Assembly: GCA_965243485.1 (NCBI GenBank)
Contig: CBDEVP010000001.1
Location: 5,394,001-5,458,000, forward strand
Length of the DNA stretch: 64,000 bases
Origin: UBA7330 sp965243485
GTDB taxonomy: Bacteria; Bacteroidota; Bacteroidia; Cytophagales; Cyclobacteriaceae
Direction: 5' to 3'
The notes below the pieces were generated by a model, which worked only from the letters and a program-made list of their open reading frames with translations, was not told the origin of the DNA and searched no databases. The position numbers and the translations under genes were made by a program. Each line of letters opens with the position of its first letter. Position 1 is the first letter of the stretch. Shown here piece by piece: positions 1 through 8,549 of the stretch.

Positions 1-255
1 GCTCACAGACTCGGGCAGTTCCTGCTTATGAAGCTTTTCCAGTTGAGGTTTATAGTCAAACATCTCGAGCTGAGAAGGACCACCGGCCTGAAAAAGGTAT
101 ATGACCCTTTTGGCCCTGGGGGCAAAATGTGGAAGAAGGTTGGATGGGTCCTTACTTCCATTTGACAAACCAATGGACGACATAGCCAAAGCCCCAAGGC
201 TCAGACCTGCTTTTTCCAGGAAATGTCTACGATTAATATTCAGTAACTCATCCAT
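1..255 (-). CDS. DUF1501 family protein, N-terminal part (cut by window edge)
   Basis: Only the first 85 codons are inside the window; the reading frame is open at base 1. The start is the ATG at 255, which I read directly. The N-terminus carries a twin-arginine-like stretch (NRRHFLEKAGLSLGALAM, residues 8-25), as expected for a Tat-exported protein. It is followed by the family's RVIYLFQAGGPSQLEMFDYK region (residues about 50-69), typical of DUF1501, a distant relative of the sulfatase/alkaline phosphatase superfamily. It starts 11 bp after the DUF1549/DUF1553 gene, and the two families are a recurrent pair, best known from Planctomycetes, whose biochemical role is not settled. I infer co-transcription and co-function with that neighbour. 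Confidence 0.85.
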   Translation of the reverse strand, partial: MDELLNINRRHFLEKAGLSLGALAMSSIGLSNGSKDPSNLLPHFAPRAKRVIYLFQAGGPSQLEMFDYKPQLEKLHKQELPESVS

Positions 256-266
256 AGGTACTCTTT

Positions 267-2660
267 TCAATTCTTTTGAATGCTTTCACTCAGGTTTAGC
301 ATAGCATTTGCCACCACTCCGTAAGCAGCCAGCTCAGGAAGATCAAGGTCCTCCGGATTGTCTAATTCACCTGTCTTTAAAAACTCTTCAGCTTGTTCAG
401 GATGTCGCTCAAACTCATCCAACTCATCATTTAACAGATTCTTGAGTATACTCAATTCCTCTTCATCAGGGGTTCTGGAAGTAGCCTGGCGAAAGCCATA
501 TATAATTCTTTGTGCGGGATCGTTGCCACCTTCGATCATCATCCGTTGAGCCAGTGCCCGAGAAGCTTCAACAAACTGGGGATCATTCAACAACACCAGT
601 GCCTGAAGCGGTGTATTGGTCGCTTGTCTTTTAACCGTACATTGATTTCTATAGGCTGCGTCAAATATGATCATGGAAGGAGGCGGCTGGATCCTTTTCC
701 AATAGATGTACAGACTCCTGCGATAGAGATCCTCATCATGACCAACCATGTATTTCCGTTTGTACCTGCCACCTGACGAAACCTGTGTCCACAGGCCGTC
801 AGGTTGATAGGGTTTCACGCTCGGACCTCCTACTGTGCTATCCATAAGACCACTGATAAAAAGCGCCTGGTCCCGGATCATCTCCGCAGTAAGTCGGGTC
901 TGACCGCCCCTGCCCACCCATCGGTTGTCCGGATCAAAGGCCAGCTGACTTTCGTTGGTCGAAGAAGCCTGCTGATAGGTAGCAGACATGACCATTAATT
1001 TCAACAAACGCTTTACATCCCAGCCCGATTCAATAAACTCTACGGCCAGCCAGTCGAGCAGCTCTGGATGAGTTGGAAGAGAACCCTGGCTCCCAAAATC
1101 ATCCGGAGTATCTACGATCCCTCTACCGAATATCATTTGCCAGTATCTGTTTACTACCACCCTGGCTGTCAAAGGGTTTTCAGGGTCGAAAAGCCAGCGG
1201 GCCAACCCAAGTCGATTTTCCTGTAACTCCGAATCAAAAGGAAGAATTTCTCCGGGTGTACCAAAAGTGACCTCTTCACCGTGAGAATCATATACTCCTC
1301 TTTCAAGCACATAAGTTGGCCTGAGCGTATCCTGATCTTTCATGATCATCACCGGTTGGACCAGTGCCTCCATCTCTTCTTTCCAGTTTTTCAGATATTG
1401 TCTCTCCTCATCCTGCACACTCCCCTTCGTATATTCATTTTCAATCCTTTTGTCGATGAACGTTCGAATGCGCTTCACATCTTCATCAGGAAGTTCCAGG
1501 TAGGGCTCTGGTTGTTGCACACCTGTAATGTTCTTTGCAAATGATTTAGTGACCCCTTTTTCAGGCACCTGGTTGAAGAAGGCAAAAAGGCTGAAATATT
1601 CCTTTTGTGAGATGGGATCATATTTATGGTCGTGACATTGTGCACATTCCATGGTAAGCCCCATAAACGCCTTCCCAAAAGTGTTAGTACGGTCTACCAC
1701 ATAAGAAACCCTGAATTCTTCATCCAGCGCCCCGCATTCCTGCGTGGTCACGTGGTTCCGGTTAAATGCTGTGGCCAGTTTCTGTTCATACGATGGATCG
1801 GGAAACAGGTCCCCTGCCAGCTGCCAGGTCACAAACTGATCATACGGCATATTTTCATTGAATGACTTGATGACCCAATCACGCCAGGGCCACATGTTCC
1901 TTTCCAGGTCATGATGGATACCGTTTGTTTCAGCGTAGCGGGCAAGATCGATCCATTCTGTAGCCATTCTTTCACCGAAGGCAGGAGATGCCAGGTATTT
2001 ATCAACCCATTTCTCGTAAGCGCCTCCCGAATTGTTAAGCAGAAATGCATCAATATCATCAAGGCTTGGCGGCAGGCCTGTAAGATCAAAACTGAGTTTT
2101 CGCAGAAGCTTTTCTTTGCTGGCTTTTTCAGAGGGTTGATGTTTAAGTTCTTCGAGCTTAGCCAATACAAAATGGTCAATTGGATTTTGTGGCCAGTCGG
2201 GTTGATTTACTTCTGGTATCACTGGTTTTACCGGCTTGATAAATGACCAGTGCGGCTTCCATTCGGCCCCCTGTTCAATCCATCTTTTGATCACGGCAAT
2301 TTCATAGGCTGACAGGCTCAGGTTTGACTCCGGTGGGGGCATCATGATCTGCTCATCCTGACTTGATATGCGATGATAAACCATGCTTTTCTCAAGGTCA
2401 CCGGGTTTGATTACGTAGGACTTTTCCAAACTGTCCAATATGAGGAATGCCGACTCTTCCCTATCCAGCCTGATATCTCCTTTTCTGGCATTTTCATCAG
2501 GACCATGGCAGGCATAACATCGATCCGAAAGAATTGGCTTGACATGGAAATTGTAATCAACAACTTCAGGCAGTGATTCTGCAAATTCGGATTTTTCCTC
2601 ATCACCACAACCTGACAGAATGATCAAAAATGAGATAAAATAAAATAGTGCTTTATTCAT
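267..2660 (-). CDS. DUF1549/DUF1553 planctomycete-type cytochrome-like lipoprotein
   Basis: The 797-residue protein begins with a lipoprotein signal (lipobox ILSGC, Cys18). A planctomycete cytochrome C domain follows with one CxxCH heme-binding motif (CYACH, residues 48-52). The DUF1549 domain comes next and ends in a second CxxCH (ECAQCHDHKYDP), and DUF1553 forms the C-terminal part. The predicted place is the periplasmic face of the inner or outer membrane. Function is unproven; in other genomes these proteins sit beside DUF1501 and sulfatase genes in polysaccharide loci, and a redox role is only a guess from the heme motifs. Here the gene is downstream of rhaT by 35 bp, which ties it to rhamnose use. 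Confidence 0.9.
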   Translation of the reverse strand: MNKALFYFISFLIILSGCGDEEKSEFAESLPEVVDYNFHVKPILSDRCYACHGPDENARKGDIRLDREESAFLILDSLEKSYVIKPGDLEKSMVYHRISSQDEQIMMPPPESNLSLSAYEIAVIKRWIEQGAEWKPHWSFIKPVKPVIPEVNQPDWPQNPIDHFVLAKLEELKHQPSEKASKEKLLRKLSFDLTGLPPSLDDIDAFLLNNSGGAYEKWVDKYLASPAFGERMATEWIDLARYAETNGIHHDLERNMWPWRDWVIKSFNENMPYDQFVTWQLAGDLFPDPSYEQKLATAFNRNHVTTQECGALDEEFRVSYVVDRTNTFGKAFMGLTMECAQCHDHKYDPISQKEYFSLFAFFNQVPEKGVTKSFAKNITGVQQPEPYLELPDEDVKRIRTFIDKRIENEYTKGSVQDEERQYLKNWKEEMEALVQPVMIMKDQDTLRPTYVLERGVYDSHGEEVTFGTPGEILPFDSELQENRLGLARWLFDPENPLTARVVVNRYWQMIFGRGIVDTPDDFGSQGSLPTHPELLDWLAVEFIESGWDVKRLLKLMVMSATYQQASSTNESQLAFDPDNRWVGRGGQTRLTAEMIRDQALFISGLMDSTVGGPSVKPYQPDGLWTQVSSGGRYKRKYMVGHDEDLYRRSLYIYWKRIQPPPSMIIFDAAYRNQCTVKRQATNTPLQALVLLNDPQFVEASRALAQRMMIEGGNDPAQRIIYGFRQATSRTPDEEELSILKNLLNDELDEFERHPEQAEEFLKTGELDNPEDLDLPELAAYGVVANAMLNLSESIQKN

Positions 2661-2695
2661 TCAACCCTATCTTCTTGCTACACGATTTAATAAGC

Positions 2696-3730
2696 TCAGC
2701 TTGCTCCCCCCAGTCCTATGGCTAAGATTGAAGATATCAATAAAAACAAACCAATTGAAAGCAATCGTTTGGTTTTTGTCGAGGTCCTTTTCCACTCTCC
2801 CAGTAAAACACCCCAAATGGTACTGAGAATAATGATCATGGTCATGTGAAGCGTCCACGAAATGAAATCATATCTTCCCATTTGCGTTGATCCCATGCCA
2901 TAAAAGAAGAACTGCAAATACCAGATGGTTCCTGCCAGGCTTGAAAATAAATAATTCGGAACGATTCTGCCAGAACTATTATCCCGGTAATCCTTAAAAG
3001 TGGAGTTTCGGAAGTTTAATATCAGACACCAGATAAAGTTGGTGATGAATCCACCCCAAAGAATGACGACCAGTACCACGTTGTTTTGCCATAAATCAGG
3101 GGTACCATTATCCACAGCCATTTTCGCAATGGGTTTGCCACTGGCCAGGCCAAAAGCCATGCAAGCACTAAGAACACCTGATATCAGGGCAATGACAACC
3201 CCTCTGCGTAGATCAAATTCTTTGATTGTATCATCAGGGTCACCCGAAACCAATTCCTTCTCTTTATTAAACCCGGCTAAACCACAAAAAAAGATACCAG
3301 TCAGACTTAAAAGTAACCCTAGTAAGATCAGTTTTCCTGAGGTATCCGCTATCACAGTACCAATAGACCCGTCGAATATGGGAGGAATGATGGTTCCAAA
3401 TGCTGTAGTGAAACCAAGTACGATCGCATATCCCAATGATAAGCCAAGATATCGCATGGACAAACCGAAAGTCAATCCGCCAATGCCCCATAAAAGACCA
3501 AAGAAAAAGGTATAATAAACTGCGCTTTTTGGCGCGTTACTTATTGTATCAAAGAGGTCCGGAACAAATATCCAGCCCATGATCAGCGGCATGATGATCC
3601 AGGAAGCAACCCCTCCAACAAGCCAATAACTTTCCCACGCCCACCCCTTTACTTTCTTGAATGGCAGGTAAAAGCTGGAAGCCGCGCTGCTCCCGATAAA
3701 ATGGAAAAATATACCTGCTAATACTGACAT
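2696..3730 (-). CDS. rhaT: L-rhamnose/proton symporter RhaT
   Basis: The protein has 344 residues, the usual length of RhaT, and is almost entirely hydrophobic with about ten membrane spans. The N-terminal MSVLAGIFFHFIGSSAAS segment, the SFYLPFKKVKGWAWE loop and the GIGGLTFGLSMRYLGLSLG segment match the RhaT family of the drug/metabolite transporter superfamily. It should import L-rhamnose across the inner membrane with protons. The gene lies 10 bp after an isomerase-like gene and in the same run as a rhamnose mutarotase and two GH106 rhamnosidases. That context supports rhamnose as substrate, although some RhaT-like proteins may carry related 6-deoxy sugars. Confidence 0.93.
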   Translation of the reverse strand: MSVLAGIFFHFIGSSAASSFYLPFKKVKGWAWESYWLVGGVASWIIMPLIMGWIFVPDLFDTISNAPKSAVYYTFFFGLLWGIGGLTFGLSMRYLGLSLGYAIVLGFTTAFGTIIPPIFDGSIGTVIADTSGKLILLGLLLSLTGIFFCGLAGFNKEKELVSGDPDDTIKEFDLRRGVVIALISGVLSACMAFGLASGKPIAKMAVDNGTPDLWQNNVVLVVILWGGFITNFIWCLILNFRNSTFKDYRDNSSGRIVPNYLFSSLAGTIWYLQFFFYGMGSTQMGRYDFISWTLHMTMIIILSTIWGVLLGEWKRTSTKTKRLLSIGLFLLISSILAIGLGGAS

Positions 3731-3740
3731 TTCAACATCT

Positions 3741-5174
3741 TTAACATACCCTGACCGTCTTCATGTCTAATAATTTTCCAAGCTTTTCAAGGATAGGGGT
3801 TACATCTCCGACCCCTATGGCACAATGATGAGCAGGGCCATAACTGTTCCATTTTTCAACAAACTCCCGGGCTCCAATATCAAATCGATAACGGCTGTTG
3901 GTATTTCCAATTTCCAGGATAGGGCCGGGTTCAGATGTACCCGTCGCCATGAGCAGCATCAGCTGTCCATCTGGCTGATCTACAACTGATAACAAGGTAA
4001 CCTGCCCATACTTCACTGACATTTCAACCGACAAGCCCCTTCCCACTTTGCCATGGTAAACTTCCAGTGGCTTTATTTTTACTTTCCCTTCAGCTATGGT
4101 CACATGGACTGGCCCGTCATGTCCCATCAAAACAATGTCATCCTCATAATCCATGGCATAGTATTCTGTGAAAGATCCACCACAGCCAAGCAGATCAAGG
4201 ATTTTCATAGCCTGAACATTCTTCACTTCATATTCACCAGCCACAGGGATTCCCTTTGCGGTAAGCATAGAATTACCCACAATAATGGTCGCGATGGTAT
4301 CACCGTTTTCATTGTCTGTGCCTTTGTAGTAATAAGCCAGTGAACCCAGATCGTGCTTTTTCACCATAGCATCAAGGGCCAGCGAGGTTCTGGCAGATTC
4401 AGACAGGTCATCTTCGCGGCAATCTTCTCTGACGTCAAAGAGTTCTTTGATCTCACGAATGCGGCCAGGAATATCCTTTGCATCGACTTCTCTTCTCAAC
4501 TGCGTCAGTTCATCAACCTCCAGCAACTCAATGTGTCCACCAAACTGAATCAATTGCTGCGTGAGGTCTGTGTAGATATCAAGCATGCCACCATAATAGT
4601 TACCCATGAGGCCCAGCCTGTTGTGAGCCATGCTGTGCATCACTTTGGCTGCTTCAATCCAGTCACTGATTTCTGGCCGGGTAATCTCTTCATCACTCAG
4701 GAATCCTGTCACCTGGTGTGCCTGAATTCCAGCCCGGTTAAAAACATTGATGATCTCGGGGATCGGACATGCCGAGCAGTAGGCCAGCCACTCACCCGTC
4801 ATTTTAGTTCGATCTTTTAAGGCATTAAACTCCTTATAGCTGATGGCTTTTTCAGGTGCAAGATTGAGGATAACGACCGGAACATTCGCGCGTCTGACGA
4901 CGGGTAAAATGGTAGAAGAGACTGCATAGGTGGTGACGTACAGGAAAATCAAATCAACATCCTGTCTCCTGAATTCATGACCTGCCTCAACGGCACGTTC
5001 AGGTGTGTCAACCATGCCTAAATTACATATTTCAGCATCCGATGCCGACACCATTCCTTCTACTGTCTTCAAATAGGATTCCAGACGATCCTTTAGCCCG
5101 TCAAATTGACTCCAATAGGCTTCCAGACCAACTCCGAATAGTCCGATCTTTAATTTATACTTTGAGGTGCTCAT
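3741..5174 (-). CDS. L-fucose/L-arabinose isomerase superfamily protein (candidate L-rhamnose isomerase)
   Basis: This 477-residue cytoplasmic protein has no signal peptide. Its N-terminal half has the Rossmann-like fold signature of fucose/arabinose isomerases (LFGVGLEAYWSQFDGL, then DLIFLYVTTYA). The C-terminal half carries the conserved CGGSFTEYYAMDYEDD and DIVLMGHDGPVHV stretches. The Glu and His in these are the sort of residues that hold the metal in this superfamily. It is not close to the araA at 60721-62208. It sits between rhaT and rhaM, and no RhaA-type rhamnose isomerase is present, so I infer that it isomerises L-rhamnose or another released 6-deoxy sugar. The precise substrate cannot be read from sequence. 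Confidence 0.8.
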   Translation of the reverse strand: MSTSKYKLKIGLFGVGLEAYWSQFDGLKDRLESYLKTVEGMVSASDAEICNLGMVDTPERAVEAGHEFRRQDVDLIFLYVTTYAVSSTILPVVRRANVPVVILNLAPEKAISYKEFNALKDRTKMTGEWLAYCSACPIPEIINVFNRAGIQAHQVTGFLSDEEITRPEISDWIEAAKVMHSMAHNRLGLMGNYYGGMLDIYTDLTQQLIQFGGHIELLEVDELTQLRREVDAKDIPGRIREIKELFDVREDCREDDLSESARTSLALDAMVKKHDLGSLAYYYKGTDNENGDTIATIIVGNSMLTAKGIPVAGEYEVKNVQAMKILDLLGCGGSFTEYYAMDYEDDIVLMGHDGPVHVTIAEGKVKIKPLEVYHGKVGRGLSVEMSVKYGQVTLLSVVDQPDGQLMLLMATGTSEPGPILEIGNTNSRYRFDIGAREFVEKWNSYGPAHHCAIGVGDVTPILEKLGKLLDMKTVRVC

Positions 5175-5209
5175 TCCGAATGCTTCAAGTTACATTGATT
5201 ATTCAATAA

Positions 5210-5524
5210 TTACTCCATATAAAAAACCCGCTCTAATTCCTTCACCACCGGAGAATTGTCCGGATTGACCTTCATGATATCTGCCATATGGTCCCACCAC
5301 TTTTTTATGATGGGTTCATTGGCCAGGTCCTTTGTGTCTCCTGAATCAGAGACTTTCTGGACTGCAAAAAGGATATTGGTCTCTTCATCAAGGAAAATAG
5401 AATAGTCGCTGATCCCTGTCTGTTTTAATAAGCTTTCCAGCTCAGGCCAGATCTCATCATGCCTTTTTTTATATTCTTGTTTTTGTCCTTCGTTGAGGAG
5501 CATTTTGAAGGCTATGGTTTTCAT
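5210..5524 (-). CDS. rhaM: L-rhamnose mutarotase
   Basis: This 104-residue protein matches RhaM in length and motifs. The MLNEGQKQEYKKRHDEIWPEL segment holds the conserved Tyr and His of the active site, and the IIKKWWDHMADIM segment near residues 73-85 is typical. RhaM interconverts alpha and beta anomers of L-rhamnose so that the isomerase receives the right form. There is no signal peptide, so it acts in the cytoplasm after import. It lies 19 bp downstream of a GH106 gene and 35 bp upstream of the isomerase-like gene, within one minus-strand run. A second, exported family member is at 26463-26924. Confidence 0.93.
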   Translation of the reverse strand: MKTIAFKMLLNEGQKQEYKKRHDEIWPELESLLKQTGISDYSIFLDEETNILFAVQKVSDSGDTKDLANEPIIKKWWDHMADIMKVNPDNSPVVKELERVFYME

Positions 5525-5543
5525 ATTCTATTTCTAAATTCGA

Positions 5544-8525
5544 TCATTTCAAGGTAAGAATCTTCACCGGGCCTAATAACCCCGATGGCATAAGCGGACT
5601 GTCTTTCTGATAATGTCGTCCTGTAGTAAATGTATATCTTCCTGTCGGGCTTTCCTCCCCATTCCTAAACCACTCAGGCCAATCTACCAATGTCTCCCAG
5701 TCTTTCCAATCTGCATCCAGAGGAAGCTGTTCATCCCCAATCATACGGTTCACCCAGGTATTGACCACTTCAATTTCAAGCATGTTTTTACCTGGCTTAA
5801 TGGCATCACCAATATCGATGCGGTAAGGTGGCTTCCAGGTAATGCCACAGTCAATTTCATTGAGTTTTACCCTCGCCATGACTTCCACATTACCCAAATC
5901 TAGTTTTAGGCGATTATTGTCTTTTTTTAATGCCTTGATTTCCTTCTTTGAAAACTTGAACGCTATCTGGTATTTCGCTGTACCCGAGTAATACTTAACA
6001 AGATCGTTTTCATGAGCAGACCATGATTTCAGTTCATCAAAAAATATCGGTCCTTGTGGACCCCATTCAGGATCAAATTCAACTTCCCATTGGCCGTTGA
6101 TCTCTCTGAGTTCTTTCCACTCAAGAAATGGTTTAAGCGATGAGATTCCCTGGCTCGGTTGATCTCTAAATACCACAAACCAGCTTTGCGAGGGCTCAAA
6201 ATATAATTCCACTTCCGTACGATCATCTCCAGTTTTAATACCCTCAAGTGCATGTATCTGACCTGTTTCTGGATCCCACAATTCGATAATCTGCTTATTG
6301 GTTCTAAAAATGCACCGCTGCTGCATCTTTTCAGGTTTGATGTTTGCTACAAAGTACAGGTCATTTTGGTCAACTTCCCGGTGCAGCCACCTAAGGTCAT
6401 CTCCCTCAAAATCTGGCAAGGTTTTATCTGATTGAAAAACGGTTTCCCATCCCAGTTCAGGTAATTGATCCCAATCTGATGTGATTGTTTTGACCAGCTC
6501 ATCAGAGTTCGGATACCCTGCTAATCCCGGTGTGCCAACAACTTCCTGCTGCAAATAAACTGTGGCCCCTGCTTTTCTCAATCGTTCAGCTTCACGGGCC
6601 AGGGAAAGTGACAATCTGTTGGAATTTGGCAATAGTAAATACTTATACGAGACTCCATTAGGTAAAAAGATTTTCCCATCACGTACTGTCATCCGGGAAA
6701 TAATTTCTGGAGTGCAAAAGTCATAATCGTATCCCGGGGGCAACGAAAAATTGATATTGTTAAAATTAAGTGGTGCTCCCTCCTTGTAGAGATGCGCCAC
6801 ATCTACTACCCTTTTACCTTGTTGTAGCAACGACTGACTTCTGGCTACATACTTAAAATATGGTTTGCTCATGTCCCACCAGGTTTGATTCCTGTTGATG
6901 TGCTGCCCCCACCTTCGGTGTGTCAGTCCTGGCTTCATGTTATCATAGGCCTGATGAGCGTATAAATGATACACGTAATGATTAATCCCCTCACTGAACG
7001 CTTCATCTCCCATTCCCTTGATCAGGTAAGGGTGATCAACCCAACCTCTTGAGCCGGTAAAAGCTTCTGCACCTACTCTTGTTTTTCCATAAGTATTCGC
7101 CACTGAGGCTAAACCTTTCATAGAGTTATACCAGTAGTCCTGAAAGGTGGGGAATGGTTTTTCAATCTGTCGTTCTGTCCAGAATTCACCAATGATAAAG
7201 TCACTGCTTGCTGCGTATTCGAGTGTATTGATACCCAGTCGGCCATAGGGTTCATTTGATTTTTTCATCCCGTAGGACTCTATCAGCTCGCCAAGCCTAT
7301 TGACATAATTGTCTAGTATAACTTCGTTCACGGTTTTGCGCATATCCCATAAGAATCGTTCGGTTTTTTGAATGGATTCTACGGCATGGCCCATGAGAAC
7401 AGGCAACCAGGGAGTGAGGTCATATCCGCGTCTTTCTCTGAATTCATCAGCAAAACCTATCGTCCAATTCTGCCCCCCTGCTTCCCAGCTATCTATATGA
7501 ATGTACTTTAAAGTCCTTCCTGCCTTTTCTCCAGCTGCTTCAATGATGGGTTTAAGTCTGTGCTCAAAATGGGTGTTGATACCCCTGGGATGAAGTCTGT
7601 CACTTTCCAGACCCACGGCCAGATAGGGAGAAGGCCTTGTGATGTGATAATTGCTTGCATAACCTAATCTGACAATGGTCCATGCTCCGGGAGGCGCATC
7701 CCAAACCAGGTTTCCACCTTTATCCATATGGTCTGATAAATTGATAATCTCATCTTTGCTTAATGCTGATAATTCATCGTTGATATCCAGCGGGGGCAGG
7801 TGTGTTTTCCATCCACGCCCGTCAAAGGCCATCGAAGGGTCTTCTTGTACGTTTCTGAGTCCCGGTACATTGCTCAGCTTTTCAACCATTTCCTCCTTAT
7901 GTTCTTCAGGGATAAGTTTGGATTCCCGGAATTTATTCGCAGGAACAGCACATAATGCAATATCCCTGTAAGAGTCAGTTTCCTCCACAGCCCGGGTGAC
8001 CACAGGGTTCATTTCTTCTCCCGGACGCAACCAAACCGGTTCAAGGGTTTTGTCTATAAATGGTTTTTTCAGTTCAAGATTTAATTGTTTTCCACCCTGC
8101 ACTTCCATAGTACTCCATACCAGTTCCTGCATGGAAATATCCGGTGTAATGTGTGGCCCCCCGCTGCCGTAACCAAAATCAACACTCAAAGCCATTTCCA
8201 TATCCAACCTGTCAAGTTCTGATATGGCCCATTGCATGGCTTCATGCCATTCTTTGCTACCCGCTTCAATCTCGCCCTGAGGCGCCCACCATGGACCGCT
8301 TACTTCCATCCAGATCACACCCTCGATACCCGCTTCCTTCATGGCTTCCAGGTCTTTGGTAATTCCTTCATGACTGATGTTGCCATTGATCCAAAACCAG
8401 AAGACCCAGGGCTTAACCGAGTCAGGGGGATTTATAAAGGACTCTTCCAGGCTTTGAGCATTCAAGCCAAATGTGCCAACAACCAATATTAATACCATGG
8501 AAGCCCTTTGCAGGAAAATGATCAT
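5544..8525 (-). CDS. GH106 alpha-L-rhamnosidase
   Basis: The 993-residue protein begins with a signal peptide ending in GLNAQ (about residue 24). GH106 features follow: PWVFWFWINGNISHEGITKD near residue 40, the IHIDSWEAGGQNWT segment with the D-x-WE motif near residue 350, and GAEAFTG near residue 495. A C-terminal beta-sandwich similar to sugar-binding GH2-like domains closes the protein (around residues 820-990). GH106 enzymes cleave terminal alpha-L-rhamnose by an inverting mechanism, in the periplasm or at the outer membrane. The neighbours (a second GH106, rhaM, rhaT) form a consistent rhamnose-release and uptake run. The exact linkage is unknown. Confidence 0.92.
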   Translation of the reverse strand: MIIFLQRASMVLILVVGTFGLNAQSLEESFINPPDSVKPWVFWFWINGNISHEGITKDLEAMKEAGIEGVIWMEVSGPWWAPQGEIEAGSKEWHEAMQWAISELDRLDMEMALSVDFGYGSGGPHITPDISMQELVWSTMEVQGGKQLNLELKKPFIDKTLEPVWLRPGEEMNPVVTRAVEETDSYRDIALCAVPANKFRESKLIPEEHKEEMVEKLSNVPGLRNVQEDPSMAFDGRGWKTHLPPLDINDELSALSKDEIINLSDHMDKGGNLVWDAPPGAWTIVRLGYASNYHITRPSPYLAVGLESDRLHPRGINTHFEHRLKPIIEAAGEKAGRTLKYIHIDSWEAGGQNWTIGFADEFRERRGYDLTPWLPVLMGHAVESIQKTERFLWDMRKTVNEVILDNYVNRLGELIESYGMKKSNEPYGRLGINTLEYAASSDFIIGEFWTERQIEKPFPTFQDYWYNSMKGLASVANTYGKTRVGAEAFTGSRGWVDHPYLIKGMGDEAFSEGINHYVYHLYAHQAYDNMKPGLTHRRWGQHINRNQTWWDMSKPYFKYVARSQSLLQQGKRVVDVAHLYKEGAPLNFNNINFSLPPGYDYDFCTPEIISRMTVRDGKIFLPNGVSYKYLLLPNSNRLSLSLAREAERLRKAGATVYLQQEVVGTPGLAGYPNSDELVKTITSDWDQLPELGWETVFQSDKTLPDFEGDDLRWLHREVDQNDLYFVANIKPEKMQQRCIFRTNKQIIELWDPETGQIHALEGIKTGDDRTEVELYFEPSQSWFVVFRDQPSQGISSLKPFLEWKELREINGQWEVEFDPEWGPQGPIFFDELKSWSAHENDLVKYYSGTAKYQIAFKFSKKEIKALKKDNNRLKLDLGNVEVMARVKLNEIDCGITWKPPYRIDIGDAIKPGKNMLEIEVVNTWVNRMIGDEQLPLDADWKDWETLVDWPEWFRNGEESPTGRYTFTTGRHYQKDSPLMPSGLLGPVKILTLK

Positions 8526-8549
8526 ATTTTGCTTATTTAGATAGAAGTT

